Shown here piece after piece: positions 1 to 4,236 of a DNA stretch of 5,902 nt. Each line of letters opens with the position of its first letter. Position 1 is the stretch's first letter. Below the pieces are notes generated by a model. That model searched no databases and was not told where the DNA came from. It saw only the letters and a list, made by a program, of their open reading frames with translations. The DNA is taken from contig JAISGC010000073.1 of assembly GCA_031263295.1 (NCBI GenBank), positions 1 to 5,902 of the forward strand, written 5' to 3'. The stretch comes from Rickettsiales bacterium. Its GTDB lineage: Bacteria; Pseudomonadota; Alphaproteobacteria; Rs-D84. A program made the translations under genes and the position numbers.

Positions 1-43
1 TAATCACCGGCAAAAATGCGAGCGGATTGAAAAGGATTGGGAA

Positions 44-655
44 ATGAACGAAATAATCATCAATCATAAAATCTGCGATAATTCGCCCGCTTGCGGTGGG
101 ATTGAAGTCTGTCCCACCGGAGCTATGTTCTGGGACGAAAAAAATAGTCAAATCGGCTTCGCGAAAGAAAAATGCGTCGGATGCGGCGCTTGCAAAAATA
201 TGTGCCCAGTGCGTGCGATAATGCTGGCCCGCGATACCGCCGAGGCGCAAAAAATCAAAGCCGACATAGATTCAGACCCGCGCGCGGCCGCAGACCTTTT
301 CGTCGACCGCTACGGCGCGGACATAACCGAAACGCAGCCCGCGGAAACGGGCAAGGCGGCCGCCGCCGCGCGGGCCGCGAAAGGCGTCGCGGTTCTGGAA
401 TTGTATGACGAGGAAACTCTGCACTGCCTTGCGACTTCAATTCCATATTCCGAAATATTCGCCGGAACCGATGTAAAGCTGATCCGCGCGCAGACCGACG
501 CCCAAATTGCGAAAGAGTTCGATATTTCAGAAATCCCGGCGATGGTTATTTTCAGAAACGGAAAAATTATCGGTAAGATTCAGGGGTACTTCTTCAACGA
601 CTCGCCCGCGGAAAAATCATTATTGATCGCCAAGACGAACGAGATTATGAAATAA
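44..655 (+). CDS. 4Fe-4S ferredoxin fused to a degenerate thioredoxin-like domain
   Basis: This 203-residue protein has an N-terminal ferredoxin-type region. C44-x2-C47-x2-C50-x3-C54-P is a complete [4Fe-4S] motif. The first motif is unusual, with C11, C17 and C23-P spaced by five residues. An Ala-rich linker (about 96-113) leads to a C-terminal thioredoxin-like domain (about 114-203). The thioredoxin part is recognised from the SEIPAMVIFRNGKIIGKIQG block, which carries the cis-proline (P165). The domain has no CxxC; its only cysteine is C128, near the place where the active site would lie. It is therefore unlikely to be a classical dithiol reductase and may serve as a partner-binding module. 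No signal peptide or membrane segment is visible, so it is probably a cytoplasmic electron carrier. The start is set by AAAGGA at 31-36, seven bases before the ATG. The gene converges on the XRE gene with 23 bases between them and no clear terminator. The electron donor and acceptor are unknown. Confidence 0.87.
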   Translation: MNEIIINHKICDNSPACGGIEVCPTGAMFWDEKNSQIGFAKEKCVGCGACKNMCPVRAIMLARDTAEAQKIKADIDSDPRAAADLFVDRYGADITETQPAETGKAAAAARAAKGVAVLELYDEETLHCLATSIPYSEIFAGTDVKLIRAQTDAQIAKEFDISEIPAMVIFRNGKIIGKIQGYFFNDSPAEKSLLIAKTNEIMK

Positions 656-678
656 TAACGGGCGGTCGTCGCACAAAA

Positions 679-1116
679 CTACACCGATATGCTCTGCATC
701 GAGCGGAGCAAGGACATTATGGTATTTCTGGCCTCGTCGTTCGGCAGGTTCCAGAACAGTTTCACCAGTTCGAGCGATTCGTTTTTGCCCAAGGGATCGC
801 CCTCGTCCGGCGAGTTCGCCCGCAGCTCGTTCGCCCGAGAAATCGAGATAAAATCGCTGGCCGGCGTTTGGTTCGGCAGGCCGCTGAACAGAAACGACAC
901 CGGCATATCGAGAATCGAGCCCAGCTGCACCAGGCGCTCGGCCACTATGCGCGTGCCGCCGTTCTCGTATTTCTGAATCTGCTGGAATGTCACGCCGCAC
1001 CGCTCGGCCAGCTGTTTCTGGGTCATCCCCAGCATATCGCGCCGCAGACGAATGCGCCGCCCGATATACTCGTTGACGCCGCCGACAATTTTCATATTTT
1101 TAGGTTTCGCACACAT
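679..1116 (-). CDS. XRE/Cro-CI family helix-turn-helix transcriptional regulator
   Basis: This 145-residue DNA-binding protein has its helix-turn-helix at about residues 20-75. It contains the recognisable block MTQKQLAERCGVTFQQIQKYENG (32-53), followed by a conserved LGSILDMPVSFLF segment. This organisation is typical of alphaproteobacterial XRE regulators of about 130-150 residues. The C-terminal part (about 110-140, ELVKLFWNLPNDEARNTIM) resembles the helical tail of that family; target and ligand cannot be read from sequence. The start is ambiguous. Methionine 1 has no Shine-Dalgarno sequence, and the predicted transcription start from the strong upstream promoter falls almost on this ATG, which would make it leaderless. 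Methionine 8 (codon at 1093-1095) gives a leader of about 21 bases and fits where homologues usually begin, but also lacks a good ribosome site. Confidence 0.9.
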   Translation of the reverse strand: MCAKPKNMKIVGGVNEYIGRRIRLRRDMLGMTQKQLAERCGVTFQQIQKYENGGTRIVAERLVQLGSILDMPVSFLFSGLPNQTPASDFISISRANELRANSPDEGDPLGKNESLELVKLFWNLPNDEARNTIMSLLRSMQSISV

Positions 1117-1122
1117 ACGGGC

Positions 1123-1151
1123 ATTGTAATGGATTTTAGGAATAATGTCAA
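1123..1151 (-). promoter_or_regulatory. sigma-70 promoter of the XRE regulator gene
   Basis: Read on the minus strand, TTGACA (1146-1151) and TACAAT (1123-1128) are separated by exactly 17 bases. That is a full-consensus -35 and a five-of-six -10. Transcription would start about seven bases downstream, at or beside the first ATG of the XRE gene (1116). Confidence 0.8.
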
Positions 1152-1153
1152 AG

Positions 1154-1328
1154 ATTCCAGAGCGTTATTCCCCTTCCCAAAGGGAAGGGGTGGCATTTTT
1201 GCGAAGGGTCGCAGACCCAAGCAAAAATGACGGGGTAAGGGTAAAAATAAATCACTGTCCACTACCCCGTCATCGGCCTTCGGCCGATGACAACCCTTCG
1301 CCAGCGAAGGGGAATTGCGCTCTGGAAT
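1154..1328. repeat. 175-bp multi-hairpin repeat element with terminal inverted repeats
   Basis: The outer 23 bases (1154-1176 and 1306-1328) are inverted repeats of each other with only two mismatches, reading ATTCCAGAGCG inward from each end. Inside lie five hairpins. They are a 9-bp stem with loop AAA (1170-1190); a 9-bp CATTTTTGC stem enclosing a GGGTC/GACCC hairpin (1194-1229); a 9-bp GACGGGGTA/TACCCCGTC stem (1229-1271); an 8-bp CATCGGCC stem with loop TTC (1271-1289); and an 8-bp CCCTTCGC/GCGAAGGG stem (1294-1311). No credible protein is encoded. It lies between the DsbA-like gene's 3' end and the XRE promoter, whose -35 box ends three bases from the element. It looks like a MITE-like or structured palindromic repeat. 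No flanking target duplication is obvious. Confidence 0.75.
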
Positions 1329-1330
1329 AA

Positions 1331-1365
1331 TCCCCAATTCCTCGTCCCTAATCCCTAGTCCATAA
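1331..1365. repeat. five degenerate TCCCTAR heptads
   Basis: The stretch divides cleanly into seven-base units: TCCCCAA, TTCCTCG, TCCCTAA, TCCCTAG, TCCATAA. On the minus strand this is a telomere-like run of G tracts separated by four bases. It fills the gap between the multi-hairpin element and the terminator. Related six-base units occur at 2268-2294 and 2336-2360. Confidence 0.6.
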
Positions 1366-1392
1366 AAAAATCCCCCATCGGGGGATTTTTTT
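1364..1392 (-). terminator. rho-independent terminator of the DsbA-like gene
   Basis: Seven A, TCCCCC, loop ATC, GGGGGA and seven T form a perfectly symmetric hairpin with T tracts on both strands. Reading the minus strand, the DsbA-like stop codon TAA (1393-1391) forms the start of the upstream A tract. The symmetry means it could also stop plus-strand transcription. Confidence 0.85.
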
Positions 1393-2194
1393 ACCGAAGC
1401 GCGTTGGCTATCGTTCCGTATGGAACCGCGCCGGGGAACACCTGGTCGCCGATAATCAGATACGGCGTGCCGGTTATATTGAACTGGCTGGCCAATTCGC
1501 GGACCTGCGCAAGTTCCTGGGCGACCGCCGGGCCGTTCAGGTCTTTCTCGACCTTCGCGACATCCAAGCCGACCTCTTTCGCCCACTTTCTCATATTGGC
1601 GGTGACGGCCTTCATATCGCCGCGATTTTTCTCGTCCCAATATGTATTGTTCATCAGCTTTTCATACAAGGCCGCGGCCTTGGCGTTCGACTGAATCTTC
1701 GCGGCGATGGTCCAGCGACCCGGAATGTCCGAGATCTCGCCGTGCACCGGGAAGTTCTTGATGACGACGCGCACATCCTTCATATCCTTGATGATGCGGG
1801 ACAGATCTCCGTGAACGCGGCGGCAATACGGGCAATCGGCGGCGGTCCAGACGAATATAGTCTTGGTCGCTTTCTCGTTGCCGAGCACCGGGGCCCATTT
1901 GGCCATCTCGTCGGAATGCGCCTTGACATACTTGATGGTGTTTTTGGACGCGGCTTCCTGCTCGCGCTGCTGCTGGGCCTGCATATCGGCCTGCAACCCG
2001 TTCTTTATATAGTGCAAAGTTCCGGTGCCGGTGCGATTGACGCCGACGGCGATAAGAACTATCGCGACAAGTTTCGCGCACGCCGTCATAGTGTGCGCCG
2101 CCGGATTCGGCTTCTTCCCGTCCGCACCCGCCAGTTTTCCGGCGAACACATAGAGAAGGACCGCCACGGCCAGGATCAGTATTGTCCAAGTCAT
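1391..2194 (-). CDS. membrane-anchored DsbA-family thiol:disulfide oxidoreductase
   Basis: This 267-residue protein has two hydrophobic N-terminal segments (about 3-18 and 38-52) joined by a Lys-containing loop. A Gln/Glu/Lys-rich stretch (about 66-100) follows, then a DsbA-like thioredoxin fold. The active site is C121-P-Y-C124 in the context WTAADCPYC, and the cis-proline is P244 in ITGTPYLIIGD. The block FPVHGEISDIPGRWTIAAKI matches the DsbA/Com1/ScsC-like branch common in alphaproteobacteria. If the Lys-rich loop faces the cytoplasm, the catalytic domain faces the periplasm, where it would make or rearrange disulfides. Two N-terminal membrane segments are unusual, since most DsbA proteins are soluble after signal cleavage. 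The start is fixed by AAAGGAG (2201-2207), six bases before the ATG. It has its own promoter (2229-2256) and terminator (1364-1392). Oxidase, isomerase or reductase activity cannot be told apart from sequence. Confidence 0.9.
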   Translation of the reverse strand: MTWTILILAVAVLLYVFAGKLAGADGKKPNPAAHTMTACAKLVAIVLIAVGVNRTGTGTLHYIKNGLQADMQAQQQREQEAASKNTIKYVKAHSDEMAKWAPVLGNEKATKTIFVWTAADCPYCRRVHGDLSRIIKDMKDVRVVIKNFPVHGEISDIPGRWTIAAKIQSNAKAAALYEKLMNNTYWDEKNRGDMKAVTANMRKWAKEVGLDVAKVEKDLNGPAVAQELAQVRELASQFNITGTPYLIIGDQVFPGAVPYGTIANALR

Positions 2195-2228
2195 AGTGTT
2201 CTCCTTTCTTTTTTTTTAGAACCCGCCG

Positions 2229-2256
2229 ATTGTATCAGAAAAAACTGCTTTATCAA
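2229..2256 (-). promoter_or_regulatory. promoter of the DsbA-like gene, overlapping the upstream terminator
   Basis: On the minus strand, TTGATA (2251-2256) and TACAAT (2229-2234) are 16 bases apart. The -10 box carries an upstream TGA, giving an extended -10 element. The -35 box falls in the loop and arm of the terminator hairpin at 2239-2266, so the two signals share sequence. The leader would be about 28 bases long. Confidence 0.65.
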
Positions 2257-2266
2257 GCAGTTTTTT
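2239..2266 (-). terminator. bidirectional rho-independent terminator
   Basis: AAAAAACTGCTT and AAGCAGTTTTTT form a 12-bp stem around the four-base loop TATC, with T tracts on both strands. It lies downstream of the exported-protein gene and the hexad arrays, and would separate that transcript from the DsbA-like gene. Confidence 0.8.
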
Positions 2267-2267
2267 T

Positions 2268-2294
2268 AGGGACTAGGACTAGGATCAGGACTAG
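2268..2294 (-). repeat. TCCTAR hexad array, left inverted arm
   Basis: On the minus strand the units are CTAG, TCCTGA, TCCTAG, TCCTAG, TCCCTA. Bases 2270-2294 match the inverted complement of the array at 2336-2360 at 22 of 25 positions. About 41 bases of unique sequence (2295-2335) with no recognisable content separate the two arms. Confidence 0.65.
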
Positions 2295-2335
2295 ATGCGC
2301 TCGCTATAACGCCGCAGCGCAACAACAAGCTCCAC

Positions 2336-2360
2336 CTAGTCCTAGTCCTAATCCTAGTCC
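2336..2360 (+). repeat. TCCTAR hexad array, right inverted arm
   Basis: The plus strand reads CTAG, TCCTAG, TCCTAA, TCCTAG, TCC. The array overlaps the 3' end of the exported-protein gene. In that reading frame it gives TAG, then GAT TAG, GAC TAG, GAC TAG, which is four in-frame stops in a row. Stops spaced by six bases preserve the frame, so copy-number change would not lengthen the protein. Confidence 0.65.
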
Positions 2361-2857
2361 TTTATCCCATACATATCCTCGACCATCGGGCGCTGCACCT
2401 CGCGGGCCCAGTCCACCCGGTCGCGGTCAAGATATTCGGAAAATGTGATGCCGAGGTCCGCCAAAATCGATTCAGCGAGCGGCTTCATATTCGCGGCCCA
2501 GGCCGGGCCGCCGGACCGCCCGTAGAGGCACGACAGCGCGACCATATCGCCCTGCTCCGCGCGCAAAAGACGGCAGTATTCGCGCATTGTTTTGCTGCAA
2601 TCTCTTTGCGCTATCTCGCCCGGCTGGATTTCCGGCGATACATATTTCAGATGCGGCCCGACATCGTAAATGATGCCGCAATTTCGCTCCATCGCGGGCC
2701 GCAGATAGTTCCGCGCCTCGGCCAAGTCGCCCGCGTCGATTCGCTTTGCCGCCGCCGCCAGACAATCATAGCCGTGCATGCATTCCCTGTATCCGTGATG
2801 CGCCCGCGCGTCCGCCCACGCGACCGCGATTGACAAAATTGCGATGATTTTTTTCAT
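2354..2857 (-). CDS. exported cysteine-containing protein of unknown function
   Basis: I do not recognise this 167-residue protein. The chosen start, MKKIIAILSIAVAWADARA, is a classic signal peptide with a likely cleavage after A19 (ARA). An in-frame TTG further upstream (2905) would bury it behind 16 extra residues. No strong Shine-Dalgarno sequence precedes the ATG. The mature part has six cysteines (26, 32, 60, 87, 95, 110), an even number that suits disulfide bonding in the periplasm. It also has a helical middle (AAAAKRIDAGDLAEARNYLRPAMERNC, about 34-60) that looks like a TPR or Sel1-type helix pair. The stop codon lies in the hexad array. The neighbouring DsbA-like oxidoreductase could plausibly fold it, but the genes have separate transcription signals. 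It might instead be a lineage-specific secreted protein with no tie to that gene. Confidence 0.72.
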   Translation of the reverse strand: MKKIIAILSIAVAWADARAHHGYRECMHGYDCLAAAAKRIDAGDLAEARNYLRPAMERNCGIIYDVGPHLKYVSPEIQPGEIAQRDCSKTMREYCRLLRAEQGDMVALSCLYGRSGGPAWAANMKPLAESILADLGITFSEYLDRDRVDWAREVQRPMVEDMYGIKD

Positions 2858-2901
2858 ATCGAGAGTATAAAAAAATCCCCCGCGGAAAGTAAAGGGGAAA
2901 A

Positions 2902-2930
2902 ACAATAATCATATTGAAAATTTTTGACAA
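2902..2930 (-). promoter_or_regulatory. candidate promoter of the exported-protein gene
   Basis: On the minus strand, TTGTCA (2925-2930) and TATTGT (2902-2907) are 17 bases apart, matching consensus at five and four of six positions. This would give a leader of roughly 38 bases. It lies in the AT-rich divergent region shared with the DUF3800 gene. Confidence 0.4.
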
Positions 2931-2971
2931 ATTATACTAGAATGACCGCCGTTTACTAAAGGATAAATATA

Positions 2972-3703
2972 ATGTCGAAAATTTTGTATTTGGACGAGAG
3001 CGGGACCAGCAACCTCAAAAAAATCGATGTCAATTATCCGATTTTTATGTTGGGCGGCATTATCATCGACCAAGACGATTTGGCGTTTAATGAAAATCTG
3101 ATAAACGAGCTCAAGCTGAAACATTGGAGTCATACCGGCGTAATTCTGCATTCCAGCGAAATCGTTCACCGCAGGGGCGACTTTGCTTTTCTCAATCAAC
3201 CTGAAAAATGGCGGGAGTTTCTTTCCGATATGAACAGCCTTATGAAAGAACTAAAATATCAGGTTGTCGCCTGCATTATAGATATTCGCAAATTGAGCGC
3301 CAAATACGGCAAGCGGGCGTTTGATCCGTATGAATACGCATTGCGAATAATTATCGAGCGATTTATTTATAGTATGGCGCGATTCGAGCAAGGCAGCATA
3401 TTCGCCGAGTCGCGGGGCAAACCTCTGGACACGCAAATATCGCAGGCGTTTGACGCGATTAAAGAGACCGGCAACGGATGTTTTATAGACAGCGAAGAAA
3501 TCTGCGCCAAAATACAATCCTTTGCAATAAAACAGAAATCGGAAAATTTGGCCGGATTGCAGTTGGCTGATTTGGCTTTGCCGCCTCTCGGGCGACGCTA
3601 TCTGGATAAAGGCAGCAAAAAAGATTATGAAATAATTCTGGAAAAATGTTTAAGCAAGGGCGGAAAAACAGACGGATATGGCATAGTGATATTACCAAAA
3701 TGA
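2972..3703 (+). CDS. DUF3800 domain protein
   Basis: This 243-residue protein opens with YLDESGT (6-12), the hallmark N-terminus of DUF3800 proteins. Further family-like acidic positions follow: H60-S-S-E63, D104 in ACIIDIRKL, E146 in FAESRG, and D200 in the closing GLQLADL block. The family is thought to adopt an RNase H-like fold with acidic metal-binding residues. It is widespread on mobile elements and near defence genes, but its reaction is not established. The length is normal and all expected motifs are present, so it is likely intact. AAAGGA (2958-2963), eight bases before the ATG, supports the start. By eye, codon use is more AT-rich than in the genes on either side, and it stands alone on the plus strand. 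This fits horizontal acquisition, as does the nearby tRNA-end duplication. A nuclease role is inference. Confidence 0.85.
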   Translation: MSKILYLDESGTSNLKKIDVNYPIFMLGGIIIDQDDLAFNENLINELKLKHWSHTGVILHSSEIVHRRGDFAFLNQPEKWREFLSDMNSLMKELKYQVVACIIDIRKLSAKYGKRAFDPYEYALRIIIERFIYSMARFEQGSIFAESRGKPLDTQISQAFDAIKETGNGCFIDSEEICAKIQSFAIKQKSENLAGLQLADLALPPLGRRYLDKGSKKDYEIILEKCLSKGGKTDGYGIVILPK

Positions 3704-3709
3704 CAAAAA

Positions 3710-3738
3710 GGGCGAAGCCCAAAGCGTCAGGCTTGCCC
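3710..3738 (+). terminator. possible terminator of the DUF3800 gene
   Basis: GGGC, a bulged G and AAGCC (3710-3719) pair with GGCTTGCCC (3730-3738), seven bases after the stop codon. No proper T tract follows, only ATTTT at 3750-3754, so intrinsic termination is uncertain. Confidence 0.4.
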
Positions 3739-3790
3739 CTTCGCTCGCATTTTAGCATAAAAAAAGACGACATTGCAAGCGGAGAAAAAT

Positions 3791-3814
3791 TGGCAGTCCC
3801 AACGAGAATCGAAC
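3791..3814 (-). repeat. 24-base copy of the tRNA-Glu 3' end (att-like direct repeat)
   Basis: Bases 3791-3814 are identical to 3904-3927, the last 24 bases of tRNA-Glu including the T loop, acceptor strand and CCA. Beyond this the sequences diverge. No T stem or 5' acceptor strand can be found, so this is a 3' fragment rather than a second tRNA. A tRNA 3' end repeated on one side of an intact tRNA is the usual scar of site-specific integration, although only 89 bp lie between the two copies. Confidence 0.7.
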
Positions 3815-3825
3815 CGAGCGTATGA

Positions 3826-3865
3826 GCATTAGATTTTTTGCGTTATTAGCAAAAAATCGTAATGC
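3826..3865. repeat. strong palindrome between the two tRNA-Glu 3' ends
   Basis: GCATTA (3826-3831) plus GATTTTTTGC (3832-3841) pair with GCAAAAAATC (3849-3858) plus TAATGC (3860-3865). This is 16 bp with a single unpaired G (3859) and the loop GTTATTA. Neither strand has a T tract after the stem, so it is not a typical terminator. It could be a processing signal, a recombination core or a small palindromic repeat. Confidence 0.7.
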
Positions 3866-3903
3866 GAGTCGCAAGGTCCGATGGACGACCGACTTTGATT
3901 TAC

Positions 3904-3978
3904 TGGCAGTCCCAACGAGAATCGAACTCGTGTTCCCAGAATGAGAATCTGGTGTCCTAACCGCTAGACGATGGGACC
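3904..3978 (-). tRNA. tRNA-Glu (anticodon CTC), CCA encoded
   Basis: On the minus strand the gene runs from GGTCCCA to the encoded GCCA. The acceptor stem GGTCCCA/TGGGACT pairs over seven positions with one G-T. The D arm is GTC-TAGCGGTTAG-GAC, the anticodon arm CCAGA-TTCTCAT-TCTGG has anticodon CTC, and the T arm is ACGAG-TTCGATT-CTCGT. This decodes the GAG codon for glutamate. All stems are intact at 75 bases. The 3' end is duplicated at 3791-3814. Confidence 0.95.
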
Positions 3979-3989
3979 GCGGCCGGGCG

Positions 3990-4018
3990 ATTATACCATC
4001 GCGGAATCGGGATTTCAA
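3990..4018 (-). promoter_or_regulatory. sigma-70 promoter of tRNA-Glu
   Basis: On the minus strand, TTGAAA (4013-4018) and a perfect TATAAT (3990-3995) are 17 bases apart. Transcription would begin around 3983, leaving a leader of about five bases before the mature tRNA 5' end. Confidence 0.88.
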
Positions 4019-4063
4019 GGGGGAGTTTCCCAGAACTTGGTTTGGCAAGTTTATCGCGAGCTC

Positions 4064-4227
4064 TGCATGGTGGGGTGTGCTTCGATGAAGCACACCTTTT
4101 GCGAACAGATGGCCCGAAGGGCCTGAATGTTCGCAAAACAATGTTGTTGTTCTTTTTATTTCCTCCGGGGCTTCGCCCCATCGAAAATAAAAAGGGTGTG
4201 TTTTATCAAAACACACCCCACCAGGCA
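4064..4227. repeat. 164-bp multi-hairpin repeat element with terminal inverted repeats
   Basis: The outer 16 bases (4064-4079 and 4212-4227) are inverted repeats with one mismatch, reading TGCATGGTGGGGTGTG on the left. Four hairpins follow: GGTGTGCTTC/GAAGCACACC with loop GAT (4074-4096); TTTTGCGAACA/TGTTCGCAAAA enclosing GGCCC-GAA-GGGCC (4097-4138); CTTTTTATTT/AAATAAAAAG enclosing GGGGC-TTC-GCCCC (4152-4194); and GGTGTGTTTT/AAAACACACC with loop ATC (4195-4217). No credible protein is encoded. Like the element at 1154-1328, it sits between a minus-strand gene's 3' end and the next minus-strand promoter. Both carry TTTTGCGAA at the foot of a double hairpin. Confidence 0.75.
4184..4217 (-). terminator. 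likely terminator of the repeat-protein gene, supplied by the hairpin element
   Basis: Reading the minus strand, the 10-bp GGTGTGTTTT/AAAACACACC hairpin is followed directly by CTTTTTATTTT. It begins about 20 bases after the stop codon at 4237. This fits an intrinsic terminator embedded in the edge of the repeat element, and no other is visible for this gene. Confidence 0.55.
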
Positions 4228-4236
4228 TCCCAAAAA

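Noticed and set aside
1154..1328. CRISPR array
   Set aside because: The repeats are inverted hairpins of differing sequence, not regularly spaced identical direct repeats, and no cas gene is present.
1092..1640. Minus-strand open frame of 182 codons
   Set aside because: It crosses the DsbA-like gene in another frame, its terminator and the first multi-hairpin element. The Arg/Gly-rich composition is typical of a shadow frame.
2869..2898. Minus-strand terminator or attenuator (TCCCC ... GGGGA then seven T)
   Set aside because: The stem is only five pairs with a 13-base loop, and the predicted transcription start falls inside it, so a regulated hairpin is not supported.
2858..2905. Upstream TTG start for the exported protein, adding 16 residues
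   Set aside because: It would place MFFPFTFRGG in front of a clean signal peptide, and the region includes the predicted leader. The ATG at 2857 gives a standard export signal.
2924..2938. Plus-strand promoter for the DUF3800 gene (TTGACA and TATACT)
   Set aside because: The two boxes are only three bases apart, and no -10-like box lies about 17 bases after TTGACA. The promoter of this gene stays unassigned.
3791..3890. Second, damaged tRNA-Glu gene
   Set aside because: Only the last 24 bases match. No T stem, anticodon arm or 5' acceptor strand can be found, so it is called a 3'-end fragment.
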